DNA of 64,000 nucleotides from Bolinopsis microptera (Eukaryota > Ctenophora > Tentaculata > Lobata > Bolinopsidae): assembly GCF_026151205.1 (NCBI RefSeq), contig NC_087076.1, positions 9,896,902 through 9,960,901 of the forward strand, in the 5' to 3' direction. How positions within the stretch are numbered: position 1 is the stretch's first letter; every line of letters begins with the position of its first letter. The notes below the pieces were generated by a model. That model made no database searches. It was given only the letters and a program-made list of their open reading frames with translations, and was not told the DNA's origin. Shown here one piece after another: positions 48,944 through 61,228 of the stretch. The translations under genes were made by a program, and so were the position numbers.

Positions 48944-50584
48944 TTACAAGTCTGTGAAAACTTCTCTTCTTCGATTTATCAATCTACCAGCTGATCTGAT
49001 TGTCCCTGACATACTATATAAACTAGTAGAAGATATCCCGGTAAAAAACTGCCTGGCAGCGCCAAATGTCTCCCCAGTTCCTCTCAGTAGAAGAGTGAGA
49101 GGGGTGAGTGTGGAACAGATCAGCGCACAGGTCGACAGGGAGAAGTATATTGCAGTCAAATTACTCCAGGACTCTGCCGTTCTTTTATTTTTCAGCAAGG
49201 CTTCGTAGTTGGACTGTGAGCCAAGGTATCCTTTTTGGCCATCAGCTATCAACCATGTAATTAAGGACACTGCCGATGTGCTCACGTAGATGCTGGTCAA
49301 TAGAAAAATGGTCAAGCTGGCCTTTGAAACAGTATCAACCACTTCCTTAGACTGCCTTGTCGCATTGAGGTGGTTCAATCCACGGCGAGCACGTGTTCTG
49401 TGAAGGGAACACAGCTGCACTATCATCAACACAAAACAAAACAATATAGGCAAAGCGGTGGGTACAATGAACTGAACCAGGTTGCCAAGTTGGTAGGCAA
49501 GATAGCTTGGACCACTATCTTCCTTCTCCATGGTCAGAAGAACCAACCCAAATCCAGGCTGACCCTTCATAATCATCGTCTTCACCATAAGAACTTGGTT
49601 TTTCGTCCCTCTTTTTTCAGCAAACTGCCACAGGTCAATCCCAAGAATGATCATCCAAATGAACATGTACATAAGGGTACACACAGTAACGGCTGATCTT
49701 TTGATCTGGTAGAACGGTTGAGCAATGTTAATGCACCGGACTATTCCCAAGACACAGTTCATGAAGACACTCATCTTTACAGCTATGGCGGTCAAAGAAT
49801 AGCTGATCATGATATAGACAGGCACCACCACATCAGATATTCCATCTCCTTTTAAGATCAGTAGGTACAAGAGGGGACTCTGAAGAAGAACTCCTAATCC
49901 TACGAAGAAGTCAGCCAGGCCATTTCGGAGATAGAGGGCTTGTATCAGCCCCAGTTTGGCACGTGATTTAATAAATCTGAAGTATGCTATGATGATGCTG
50001 AGGACAATACAACAGATGGAGACCAATATATTGACTGTTGTCAGAGTGATCAAGCTGACTTTGTCAGAGTCTTTCACTAATTGAATATGTGGAATATGAT
50101 TACTGGTGAGCAGATAAGGGAAAAAGGTGCCGAAATAGCACCCTATAGAGTGTACCCTATGAGAACTGGAAGAACTAGAATAATTATCAGTGAGACTGGT
50201 AGTTGCCTGTGTTGCAACTGGAATATTGTTGCCTTTTGTAGCAACTGGAATGTAGCTGCCTTCTGTAGCTTGTGTCTCCTTAATCTGATTGACTGGTATT
50301 ATTAGTAATCTATTATGTTTAGTTGGTCCGTCTTTAAGTCTTTGCCCTGTTCTTTGAAGTGGATATGTTGGTAGTTTTACTGTTGTCCAGTCAGCTTCGT
50401 CCTTCTGTGCATAAAGATGTGCTGCACTTTTTGGGATACCGAACGACTTTCTTATCTCCGGTATCTCTGTTGTGAACTTAGTCTCACCTGATTCATGATA
50501 AGATCCGGCACTCTGGAATGATGAAAGTGCGCAATGTACTATAGTTACAAGCAAGAGCTCCAGTCTGGTAACCATGGTGATCAT
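48944..50584 (-). CDS. Seven-transmembrane receptor, rhodopsin-like, intronless
   Basis: 546 residues from ATG 50584 (alternative ATG 50575). A signal-like hydrophobic stretch (LELLLVTIVHCALSS) is followed by about 150 residues of Ser/Thr-rich ectodomain with a GSYIPVATKGNNIPVAT tandem. Seven hydrophobic helices follow at roughly 176-202, 212-244, 253-285, 297-319, 365-392, 417-445 and 475-501. After TM3 the motif is CVLGIVRCINIAQPF, with Arg in the DRY position and the PF of the second intracellular loop typical of class A. TM7 has LTPLTLLL where NPxxY is expected, so that motif is altered. The C-tail is basic and serine-rich. Ligand and G-protein are unknown; it looks like a lineage-specific orphan receptor. 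Confidence 0.85.
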   Translation of the reverse strand: MITMVTRLELLLVTIVHCALSSFQSAGSYHESGETKFTTEIPEIRKSFGIPKSAAHLYAQKDEADWTTVKLPTYPLQRTGQRLKDGPTKHNRLLIIPVNQIKETQATEGSYIPVATKGNNIPVATQATTSLTDNYSSSSSSHRVHSIGCYFGTFFPYLLTSNHIPHIQLVKDSDKVSLITLTTVNILVSICCIVLSIIIAYFRFIKSRAKLGLIQALYLRNGLADFFVGLGVLLQSPLLYLLILKGDGISDVVVPVYIMISYSLTAIAVKMSVFMNCVLGIVRCINIAQPFYQIKRSAVTVCTLMYMFIWMIILGIDLWQFAEKRGTKNQVLMVKTMIMKGQPGFGLVLLTMEKEDSGPSYLAYQLGNLVQFIVPTALPILFCFVLMIVQLCSLHRTRARRGLNHLNATRQSKEVVDTVSKASLTIFLLTSIYVSTSAVSLITWLIADGQKGYLGSQSNYEALLKNKRTAESWSNLTAIYFSLSTCALICSTLTPLTLLLRGTGETFGAARQFFTGISSTSLYSMSGTIRSAGRLINRRREVFTDL

Positions 50585-51160
50585 TCTAGATAAACCGATG
50601 ACAGACACATGCTTGAAAATCACTCAAACTAATATCTACAAGGACAAACAATGTTTTGATTAAAACAAAAAAGTTCGCTCATGTTAGCCCACAGAAGAAT
50701 TTTAATTTTGGTCTGATTGGATGACGTATTGATACTGCACTGTTGTCCAGAAGTGATCCATGCCAAACCTACATGTGACATAACGTAAGTAAGAATTAAA
50801 CTGTCCGGATTACAATCAATCAAGTAATTCTATTGTGTACGGAGAACCCATTGTCTCGACTATTCCAAATAACTAAACGGACTGATTCAGCTGAGAATAA
50901 GACACCTGTTATCAGATGACACTGTGAAAAGGCTCAGTGTAAAATAACATGAATTAATGCAATATCACATCATTATGTACGAAGATTACAAAAATTTATT
51001 TAACTAAACCAAAATCACAAAAATTAATTTTTAATCAGCACCTACTACCGTAGAAAGTTATATTCACAATTATTCGAAAGCGAAACCAATTTCGCAATCG
51101 AAATGATTTTTCTCCCTATTGACTATTCTCATATAGGTAACCTGTAGCTATTTCAGTTTG

Positions 51161-53181
51161 ATGAACGCATGGCGACACTCAAAACGGTTTATACATAGAC
51201 TACCAAACGTTCTACATCGTTCACTATCAGATGGCAACGACAGCTTCCCTAAATTTCGTCCTGATAAAATCAGAAACTTCTCGATTATAGCTCATGTCGA
51301 TCACGGCAAAAGTACTCTAGCAGACAGACTCATAGAGATAGGAGGAGGAGGAGGAGGAGAAGTCAACACATCCCAACCTCAACAACTTGACAGTCTACAA
51401 GTGGAGCGAGAAAGGGGGATAACCGTAAAAGCACAGTGCGCTTCCTTACGTTACACTCACAAAGGCACTGAATACCTGCTCAACTTGATCGACACCCCGG
51501 GTCATGCTGATTTTACACACGAAGTGGGGAGGTCTCTTTTTCTCAGTGATGGAGCTATCTTGTTGGTTGATGCGACCCAGGGGGTACAGGCACAAACTGT
51601 TAGCAACTTTTACACTGCGTTCGAAAATGAGCTTGTCATCCTGGGAACGCTGAATAAAATTGATATGCCCAATGCGAAAGTGAGTTCGTGTAAGTTGGAG
51701 ATGTCCAGCATGTTTGATCTTGAGGAAACTGACATTACAGAAATTTCTGCTAAGACAGGTGAAAACGTAGAAAAGCTAATTCCACAAGTGATAGAACAGG
51801 TGCCAGCCCCTCAGGGGAAGCTTGATTCAGATTTTGTTGCTATCTTACATGACTGCCAATATCTATCTTCTCCTGGTAGCGTTATCTTAACTGTCTTTGT
51901 CAAAGAAGGAACAGTGAACACCAGAGATTCAGTGTGTCTGCTGAGGTCTGGCAAGACATTCCCTGTCCGTGAGATGGGTGTATTTCTACCTGGGTTACAA
52001 CCCACCAACAGTCTGTCTGCTGGGCAAATGGGATATTTCATTTTGAAAGTGAAGGGTGTTGAGGATGTTATAATTGGTGACACTATCTGTATGCCTGATT
52101 CTAATGTTGAGCCACTTCAGACTATTCCAAAACCCAAGCCGTCAATCTTTTCTGGTGTTTTTCCTGACGAAGATACTGCTTTCAGGTCAATGAAAGAGTC
52201 CCTGGAAAAGTTAGTTAGATATGACACTTCAGTATCCATGCAGTTAGATTCTAATCAAATTTTAGGACAAGGCTGGAATCTGGGATTTCTTGGCACTCTC
52301 CATAGAGAGGTATTTGCTCAACGACTCTATCAAGAATTTGGTACCAGCATCATCATGACCCCACCTAGCATCACCTACCGAGCTTTTCTCCGCAACAACG
52401 AAATAACAGAGTTCAACTGTGCTAAGGATATGCCCGACAGTTACCACGTGATAAAATGGGAGGAACCAGTTGTTGAAACCACCCTTATCGTACCAGGCAC
52501 ACACCTCTCCCCTGTTATCTCCCACTGCATGTCATGTCGTGGTAATCAGAAGGAGAACTCAACCCTGGGAGAGGGAAGGTTTCTGTTGAAATACGAGATA
52601 CCCCTGATAGAGACAGTAACTGATTTCTACAGTTCGATCAAGAAGCTGAGTAGCGGGTATGCTACTTGTGATTTTGAGGATGCGGGCTACTGGGAGACTG
52701 ACATCTCCAAGGTTGATGTTGTGGTTAATGGTGATATAGTTGATGGTTTGTCAATGATTGTAAGGTCGGATGTTGTTAAAGATGTTTGTTTGAGGACTGT
52801 TAAGGATATTGCTAAGTTGATGCCCAGGGAACTGTTTAAGATTATTATCCAGTGTGTGGCGGGAGGGAAAGTCCAGGCTCGAGCAGAGGTTACACCAGTA
52901 AGTTACTCAACTGCTAGTCACTTTCATTATAATATCTGAATTTTGTTTTATTTCTAAATGTATATTTGCTGTCGTTATACCCATGTATTAAAATATCAAA
53001 TTTGCAGGTACCAGTTTCCATTAAATCATATTTTCAGCTCCGAAAGGACGTAACAAAGGATTTGTACGGTGGAGACAAGACTAGGGCTATGAAACTGTTA
53101 GCTCGACAACGGGAAGGTAAGAGGAAACTCAAAGAGAAAGCTGTCGTCAAAATACCCAAGACTGTTTTTAGGAAAATTTAG
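51161..53181 (+). CDS. GUF1: Translation factor GUF1 (mitochondrial EF4/LepA)
   Basis: Exons 51161-52897 and 53038-53181, phase 0, about 626 residues. The start is the first ATG after a TTTCAG; the basic N-terminus (MNAWRHSKRFIHRLPNVLHR) fits a mitochondrial targeting peptide. G-domain motifs: AHVDHGKST (G1), ERERGITVKA (G2), DTPGHADF (G3) and NKID (G4). Domain II, the EF-G-like domains (GWNLGFLGTLHREVFAQRL) and the LepA-specific C-terminus (YGGDKTRAMKLLARQREGK) follow. The GTPase back-translocates or remodels mitochondrial ribosomes under stress. Between G1 and G2 a GGA microsatellite encodes six glycines (51343-51360), where relatives have a short linker. A CAG at 53006-53008 could be an alternative acceptor, but the one at 53037 aligns with the family without insertion. 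Confidence 0.97.
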
Positions 53182-53473
53182 GGTTTGTACTTTGTATGGT
53201 TTTGATATTTTAGTTTAAGAGTCTAGACTGAGAGTTCACGTTTATCTGTATTTTTTGTGTGCATTAATTTAATATGCGTTATAATTTATTATCGGTTTGA
53301 AGTTATTTTTACGGTAATGAAGTAATGATACGTAGTATTTGTGACTTACTTATGTTGCACAAGGAAGCGAACATTTTGAAATCGTTGCACAAGAAAGCAA
53401 ACATTTAATTGTAACTGCCATTGCCAAATTTGGCAGTCAAACCAAAAAATACGATCAAATTTAAATATTTAAC

Positions 53474-56400
53474 ATGGCTTATCTTTGTAGCAAATGTGGA
53501 TGTAACTTAGGAGCCATGACAGTCATACAAACGCAGTAAGTCTACATCTTTTAATCGCTTGTGAAGGTTTCCCAACTTCCCCTGAGTAAAAACTGTAATT
53601 TTTAAAGATCAAGATAGAGATATTTAGTTATAAGATATGAATTTAGATAGCGATCATTAATCATTATCCAGATTCTAGATAAATGAAGATCTTTAATAGG
53701 AGCGCATGATTACCCGCTCCATAAATTAACGAAAATGTGCTTTATGATATAACTTGATTTTGCTTACTTATTTAATTTAAGTGGATAACCTTGCAGACGG
53801 TTTAGGGGGGAGGATGAGTTACTAGTGCTACCTGTCTCTCATGATGTGAGACGAGCTTCAGTCAAACTACCAGAGATATCTTCAGCTACCAGCAAACTGG
53901 TTAGTTTATTTAACTCTCTTCAGTGGCTTGTCTTCTGTTTAGTTTATTAGCACTGAACTAATTAGTTTTTTGATCAGTTACACAACTTAGATCCAAGGAC
54001 TTGTAGCATATTTTCGCGAGTTGAACTACTAATATAACCGTGTAGAACCCACGTAACATATTATTGATTGATAACAATGCTTCAAGTTTAATCTATATAA
54101 TATTCTGAATCTTCCATTTAGATAAACCTGCTCTAACTCCTATTTTGTAGGTGTGTATGGACAAGATGATAAGTGGTAAACGCCCAGAACCCGCCCCAAA
54201 CCAGCGCATACTCTGTACCTCCCTCCACTATATAGCCTCCCTAATAGCAATCAGAACTGGCTTTATCATCAAGATAATAGAGAAGGAGAACATCGGCAAC
54301 AGCACTAAAATTAAAAACGTGCAGGGTCAGGTGGTTAACATGATGTTCAGGAATGTTTCCCCGTCTTCAGAGAGCGAGGAGCGGCCTGATGAGCTGTTTG
54401 CTGTTATCTCTGTGGAGGAGGAGACGGGGAAGTTGTGGCTGACGGTTTATGAGATTCTACTCAATGATAAGGGCGCTTTGGAGTATCCTTTTGTAGCGTT
54501 CTGTTTCTTTGTTTGTTTGTTGTCTTAAAGTTTATACGGTTTTTAACATTTCTGCTATAGTAAGTTACATAGTTGTTTAGTAACTACTTAACATACAGAA
54601 TCACATGATTAAGATATAAACATTCCATTTTCGTTAAAATACATATTTCCTTGACTCGGAAGCTCAGTAACACTAAAGTAACAGAGTTGCTGTTGAGTAC
54701 TAACGTGCCACAAGGCAGGGCGGGCATCACACCCGTCCTAGCCATCCAGCCCTCTACCCCTGACTGCTACATTGGAGTGGCGGTCTTTGATAAAGTGTAT
54801 TTCGGTGAGTACTGAGGTAGTTCCTCATTTGCTTTTTTTTTTTTATCTAGACACTTATTTTACTTCGGTGTATTCCAACAGCCACAATGTTACACAAGTG
54901 CAACCAGCCAATTACAGGAAGCCGAAGGATCTTTTTGGCCAGTGACGGTTAAGGTAGTGTGTACCATACTTTCTTCGTCCGAGACTTTGCTGCAATGTGC
55001 AGCTCCTCATTTAACCCTCACACCCGATTTCTCGAGTATTCGGCTGAGTAGACCGGGGGGCTGCATAGACCACTCATGATCCTTAGCTGAACGTCGACGA
55101 CGCTCACCCCACGACCAGGCAGTCAGTGGGTTTCGAACTCGCAACCTAACGATTGTAAGACAGGCGTTCTAACCAACTGCGCTACCTGGCCGTTGAAACT
55201 GGCTTTATATTAAATCAATTTGATTTTTAATGATTTCTCGAAAGGAGGACTATTGAATAATGCTGTGTTTGTGATAAATTCGAGCTTCTCAAAATATATT
55301 CCGACCACTTGATACTTCTTAATTAATGACCCCTTACAGTTACGATAGAGAGTGGATGTTACAAATGTGTCAGCAACTTCACCCTGCCAGTTGACCTCCC
55401 CATAGTCACACTCCACATTGCTGTTGACGAGTCAGCTACATTATGTGCCTGTGCTAGGGACGGTACCCTGGTCTTCTACAATCCAAGTAGGAATGGGATG
55501 TTTTGAAATTTGGCTTGAATGCGTACCGTATTGCTTTATAGTTTAACACATGTTTGTTTGTTTGTTTGTTTATAGAACCCGTCCCCAATCTCGTATTGGA
55601 AAATGACTAAACTCAATTCTGAGTGTGAATACGGGTGGTACCTGCAAGTGTATTCATTAAGCATTTAGAGTTCTGTAAATCTGCAGTTACAATTATTGTG
55701 CTAGAGTATTTTTGGTATTTGCGATCGATATCAGATCTCGATCCCTACATATTTCCAAAATTTAAATCACCAACTTTCTGCACAATGCAATGTACTGGAA
55801 TGTTTTTTAAAGAAAAGTGATACAGAAGTTAAATTAATTCCCTGGTTTCTTTAGTCAGCTTTAAAGTCAGAAAACCAAAGTATTTAACGTCGATACCAAA
55901 CCGATTATTGAGCGATGATAGCTAAGTAGTTGATTCCTGGGTTGCAGAGTCCTCTTGATTCCTCAGCCTTTGAATGTGTTTTTTTTCTTGTTCAGTTCTG
56001 TCCATATTTCCTCGTGTTATGTTCAAAGTTTTGTAGTGTCATGTTGTCCTCAAATTATTTGTTCGGCTTGTGACTTGTGTTGGTTTAGAAAGGAAAACTT
56101 GTTCTACTTAGACTGGCAACTGTTCTGAAAATAATGTTATAAATTGTCCAATTTACAGACAGCCTAGCTATACAAACATTAAAAAAGGAATGACAAGAAT
56201 AATTTTAATTACCCACCGGTTATGGTGGCTGGAGTCTATACAATTAGATATTACCACCTGTACTAGTTTACCCCTTATTTAGAGTTCTGACCCGACCCGC
56301 TTATCTTTATCATATCCGTGAAAGTTTAATGATAATTAACTAATTTAGAGAACATAAATAATATCCCAATAACAGTGTTTGAAATAATATATAGAAACTC

Positions 56401-59400
56401 ACTGATATCTGACTTATGGACATGATGTCTGTTGGCCTGGATACCATTTAACAAAAGGTTGAATTTCAGTGGAAGATAAGATGGCAGATCCTGATGGTCC
56501 CTTTAAACTGTTGGGTGATGAAGATGAAACTGGTTGTGTCAATTGGATCGGGTTCCCTGGTAAGTCTGTTCCTTTTAATTGATTAATCGTCTACATACGC
56601 ATAGATAGAGTGTATTTCTGAATAAATGTCGATATCCATTGTGTACATTAGGGTGATGTCATGCTGCAAGGCATCGAAGGTATGGTCGAAGCTTTGGTTT
56701 ATAAATGACTTCACAGTCAGCTTCTCTGGTTAAAATTCTGCGTCAAGTTGCCAGTAAACCGATAAGTTGCAGGAAGGCGCGGTTGCCATTTATTATTTCG
56801 AAAGGTAGTAAACAATCTATAACATTTATGTGGTACGCGCGCGCGCGCGCACGCTGAACCACCTGCGCGCTATATTACTATTTATTATGCTGATTGGGTG
56901 ACGAAATCACTGCCTAAGTGCCGAGACTCGATTAAATTGTGAACAAACAAATTGGAATTCTGGGAAAGCACTTCAATTATAAAACCAAATATGTCTAGAA
57001 ACTTTGAAGTTCCTAGCTGAAAGTGTTCTCACTTTAGGGTGACAATAGCGAACACTTTCAGGAAATCCAAGTCCAACCTCAGCCATAAAGGCTCTCAGCG
57101 ATTCAGACAAGAGCCTTAGGTTGGGGTTTGAATCGCTATTTAAGCCTTAATCCAATTAATTAATTAACAGTAATGAACATTAATTTTGAATCAGACGATT
57201 GCGAAGACGGGTCGTGCGAAGAATCTGATAGCTCACGTGTGTGGACGAATTTGGTTGCGGCAACAGACACCAGTATTCTCATACTATCCCTTACACACTG
57301 GACTATAACATACCGGCTTGACTTGGTTCTCCCTGAGGACCAGGTAAAACATTCGAAATATTTAATCCGGAAAATAACACGTGTTACTTTGTAAGGCTGT
57401 TCTCTGCACGAAACATTTTGCCAAATTGATAAATCTGGGTCGTCTCATGAGTTCAATTTCAGGATCTATCAGGAAGAATGATATACAGTTTAGATGATCG
57501 GGGAAGGTTCCTTGTTATTTCTTCTCCGGGCTCTAACTATCTATACGTCTTGGAGCTGACCACCACTCAAGGTCATTTAGCCCCTGATGCTTTCTCCAGA
57601 ATGTTTTGCTACCCGATGAAAAGTGGACTATTTGATCTTTCAATAAGCCATGTAGTTGAAGAGGAGGAACACATCCAAGGCCGATACGAGGTTAATATGG
57701 TTTATTAATCTTCCATTTAAGGAATAATTATCCAAAGACAACTTTCCCGTTAAAAATAAATAATTGAAACGTTGAAAAATGTATCTAATCACATACATTC
57801 ATAATTCATATGACATAAATCGATTAGCAGCTATATTCTTGATATTTATTTATAAACGTCATCCCCTCCTGATTTAATACTACTAGCAGGAACCCGTCTA
57901 ACTCTAATGTGGTGTCAAGACTCAAGAGACTAAAATAATTAGTACCTATTTAATTCGCGTTTTTGACACCACTTGGGGGTCCAAATTTTGGGCACTAAAA
58001 TTCTTATTCCTTGGCCAATTTCTTTTTTTTTCATGCTGATTTGAAAAGCATAAAAGCATTTGACCCAGTCAAAAAAGTTTCAGTTGTATATCTTTTACGG
58101 TTTTGGCAGAAAGTCGCGTTAAAGTTGATGCCGTGGTGTCAGTAAAATGGCACGGATCCATATATATATCGTCTCGCTTTATATATAGTAAGATGAGGAC
58201 ATTAAAACACTACCGCATAATATAGGAAAACATATCGAGTAGACAGTAGTTCCACGAGGCTCAACTTGTAGCCTCCAGACAATTTATACTTCTGACTCAA
58301 TTAAATTCACTGGTCCAACACCCTGCTGAAGGTGTGTACTGTGTATTAGAGACGAGAAAAGTCACTCTTGGAAGAGAAGAAGATTAAAATTCTTCGAACA
58401 AAATTAAATATACTTCTTCTGTAACATCCTAAATCGATGTTATTGATTTGGATTGTTGTAATTATTTTAAATTTGTTCCAGGTTAACTCTGGGACGTGCA
58501 TGCTAGTTCTGATAGCCGTGAATAATGGTGGGATGCTCAAATGTAACGTGAAGTTTGAGACTAGTTATACTACTACACACACTATCGGTCAGTAAATTGT
58601 TCAGTTAAGAAAATAAATCACTTCTTTCTTTTCAACTCATTTGCTTCAGCTGACCCCCTGTTAACGCCCTTATTACAAGAAGTTTCACCCTAAACCTTTC
58701 AGCAGAGTTGCAGTCATCTCCGAGACAGCCCGTAGAGCCACCCTCCCAGCCTGATCAATCCTCAATGGCTCCAGCGGTACAGTCTCTCCTCTCCTCATCA
58801 CCCATCTCCCGGTCTTCCCCGTCACACCCCATGCTTCTCTCCCCTAACTCCTTCACCGCAACTCCCCTCCCCATATCCAAACTCCTCCCCTCTATCCCTA
58901 CCTCGGCCCCGGCTGCTCCTACCCTAGTCTCCCTCAGTCATGATCTGCCCAAACAGGTTCCCAGATCCAGCAGCTATCAGAGCGCTCCTGACCAGGATGA
59001 TGAGCTAGTTCCCACTCCGCTTCCTACTCCAGCTGGTAATTGTAACTTGTATTGTCAGTTAACAGTTTGTTTGTTTTTCACTGCTGTGTTCCATTCACCT
59101 CAGCTCTGTGGTATGCTTAGCATGTAATCGAAAAGGGAGAATCGAAACTTTTGATGAGAAATAGATCCGAACCCTTGAAATTTAACCAAGATGATTTTGT
59201 GATTAAGTCTTTAATGTTTGGGGACAGACAGAGAACATTGCAGGAGTATTTGCAGCCGGGAAATTTTGGCACTCATAACAAGACTATTAGAGGAAAGAAA
59301 AAATCCCACAAATCTTAACGAACAAATATGGCTCCATTGTGAGCCCATGATTACCCAATTTGGCGAAAATTTGCAGTTTTGTATTTAGTTAGTGCTAAAA

Positions 59401-59652
59401 ATACTCACCAGTGCTGAAAAATACTCCCGCAAATTCCTTTGAAATATACCCTGTCTGTTTTATAAGTTATTAATTAAGTCGGTTCATTTGAGATAATAGC
59501 ATATTATATGTTTAGTTGATGCTTCGTATGCTAGACTTAACTGGCACAAACAACACTAATTCAAGGTCGTGACCATACTGACGAGGGTGAAGTTGTTCGA
59601 CCTACGGTGAATCATGAGTTTTTGGATCTTATACAGAGAGTAATTATTCAAG
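53474..59652 (+). CDS. EDC4: EDC4/Ge-1-like mRNA-decapping scaffold, N-terminal WD part
   Basis: Eleven exons: 53474-53535, 53797-53899, 54151-54482, 54668-54804, 55340-55486, 56470-56559, 57171-57343, 57463-57690, 58482-58587, 58703-59035 and 59566-59652. All borders are GT/AG and phases agree throughout. The protein has a degenerate WD40 propeller: DGTLVFYNP, then WTNLVAATDTSILILSL and RMIYSLDDRGRFLVI...LYVLEL, then CMLVLIAVNNGGMLK. Order and spacing resemble the EDC4 blades (VKFW; WRFLITGADQNRELKMW; LYVMEL). A Ser/Pro-rich linker (exon 10) follows, as in EDC4. EDC4 is the P-body scaffold that links DCP1 to DCP2 for mRNA decapping. The helical C-terminal domain is not visible before the opposite-strand astacin gene, so the gene either continues beyond 61.2 kb or is truncated. 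Exons 1-2 are assigned by phase and proximity only. Confidence 0.78.
54890..55192 (-). mobile_element. tRNA-derived SINE in EDC4 intron 4
   Basis: On the minus strand it starts GGCCAGGTAGCGCAGTTGGT and includes AGTTCGAAACCC as B box, so the first 80 bases resemble a tRNA; the acceptor ends also pair (GGCCAGG/CCTGG). The body holds CTACTCAGCCGAATACTC and GAGGGTTAAATGAGGAG, shared with 22010-22200. I call it a SINE rather than a tRNA gene because a long related body follows. Confidence 0.75.
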
Positions 59653-60166
59653 GTTTGTTAGATTACTACCGCCCAGAAATATTATAATTATAAGATATTA
59701 TAGTTATATCTTAAAAATTAATACTCACTGTCAGTAGCTTTATAAATTGGAAAAATATTCTTTAAAAGTTTAAAAAATCGTGATGTGAGGAAAATTAGAA
59801 AATTAACAACAATCTCATGCTTTTTACATTATAATTTCAATAGTGGGGTAGTAAATACAGTGTTTCGTTTCGTAAGTAAAATCTGCTCTGTCATTCTGGT
59901 ACAGATGACAGAACGAATAAAGATGAATTAAGTATTGAAAATTATTTTTGTCATAAAATTATCATAAAAACATGAAGACAAACAATCTTTATCTCACTTA
60001 AAATTCAAACATTATAAAAAATCCTCGCTGCATAAAGTACATTGACATATTCCGCCTCTATCGTTAGTCTTTCTTAAATTTTAAACCTAATTTTAAACTC
60101 GATCGTTGCTTAAAACTTGTTACCAGACTTGCATCTAACTGAAGCACAGATCACATTGCTCAGTGC
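59653..60166. other. Between EDC4 exon 11 and the astacin gene; nothing recognised
   Basis: AT-rich sequence. I looked for further EDC4 exons here and found none. Confidence 0.45.
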
Positions 60167-61228
60167 TCAACCCTTGACCCAGGTCCACTTGCTTCTTCTC
60201 CCTCTCCTCCCGTTCCAACTCCAGTATCCTGCTGCCACAGTTGGTGCCGGTGTTGTTGGTTCTGTGATCAACTCACACCCATACATTCTCCTGATCTGCT
60301 CCACATCCTTCTCACTTGCTCCGTCCCTCTGTCCGATCACAACACCCTCCTCCAGCTCCTTCACTGGCTCTATTGTGTCCTTACCATTCCAGGAGAATGC
60401 ATCTGTCTTGTAGTGCATTATCGAGCTGTAGTCGTATTCCACATCACGGGCGTCTACAAACCAATCAGTGTACTTGATAAAGTTGTAACTTCTGCCGTGT
60501 CGCACGTTCTCATCCTTGATTTTGATAAAGTTGTCCCGGTCTGGTCTACTTTGCTCGTGGAAGAAACCTAGAGCATGCCCAATTTCGTGAGCCATGAGAC
60601 CTACAGAACCACACTGGGGTCCCAGAGCCACGGTCTGTGGGCCAGGCTTGTGCCGTTTTCCAACTTTAGACCAACAGCCGTCGATGTTCTCGTAGTTGAT
60701 GTAGTGGTCCTGGCCAGTCCATGGTACGAACTTAATGCAGTGACTCTCGCTTCCGCGTATTTTGGTTTTCTCTTCCCAATGTTTCATGGTTTTCTTGATC
60801 AGGTCCATCTTCCAATCTTCCAGGTAGGGGTCGTAGACGTAAGGAACTATCCCGTAGGAAGATCCAGAAACCCCATCTTCCTCGAACTTCTGCAACGTTT
60901 TGTCTCCCCAGATCTTGTACTCGCTCTTAACGGCTGCTCGCTTGCTTCTTCCCTCTCTCTTTTCTGAGGCTTCCCAAAGTCTACTTATTCTCCTCTTTTC
61001 TCTACTGGGAACGGAATCATCGGCTAGAATTTCTGCTATCATGTTCTCATCCATTACCATGTCTCCCTGGAAGAGGGGAAGCCCTTCAATCCTTAACTTG
61101 TCGTTAATGGAATCAAAGTCGTTATCCCATTTTTTTCTGATAGATTGTCGGCCTTTACTTGGTCTGCAAAGGCCCATATAAATAAAACTGAGGAACAGGG
61201 GGCAAAAGACGAGAAGGTTCTGTGTCAT
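60167..61228 (-). CDS. Astacin-family zinc metalloprotease, secreted, intronless
   Basis: 353 residues from ATG 61228. A signal peptide spans 1-21. A propeptide contains FQGDM (residues 53-57), whose Asp is the usual aspartate-switch zinc ligand. It ends in a furin-like RSKR at about 95-98. The catalytic domain has HEIGHALGFFHEQSRPD at 214 (three zinc His and the catalytic Glu) and the Met-turn SIMHYKT at about 269-275 with the extra Tyr ligand. Cysteines at about 164, 185, 206 and 318 can form the two conserved disulfides. No EGF or CUB domain follows; instead there is a short Thr/Pro then Trp/Arg/Lys-rich tail (GYWSWNGRRGRRSKW). Such enzymes process matrix or signalling proteins outside the cell. 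A MITE begins 83 bases upstream of the start codon. Confidence 0.96.
   Translation of the reverse strand: MTQNLLVFCPLFLSFIYMGLCRPSKGRQSIRKKWDNDFDSINDKLRIEGLPLFQGDMVMDENMIAEILADDSVPSREKRRISRLWEASEKREGRSKRAAVKSEYKIWGDKTLQKFEEDGVSGSSYGIVPYVYDPYLEDWKMDLIKKTMKHWEEKTKIRGSESHCIKFVPWTGQDHYINYENIDGCWSKVGKRHKPGPQTVALGPQCGSVGLMAHEIGHALGFFHEQSRPDRDNFIKIKDENVRHGRSYNFIKYTDWFVDARDVEYDYSSIMHYKTDAFSWNGKDTIEPVKELEEGVVIGQRDGASEKDVEQIRRMYGCELITEPTTPAPTVAAGYWSWNGRRGRRSKWTWVKG

Noticed and set aside
52262-52525. Minus-strand frame opposite GUF1
   Set aside because: Shadow of the conserved GUF1 coding sequence.
55111-55192. tRNA gene on the minus strand
   Set aside because: A good tRNA-like head, but it continues into a body shared with another repeat copy, so SINE is the better call.
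55577-55640. Possible extra EDC4 exon (NPSPISYWKMTKLN)
   Set aside because: Its phase does not fit either neighbour, while exon 55340-55486 joins 56470-56559 perfectly (NP|MEDKM).
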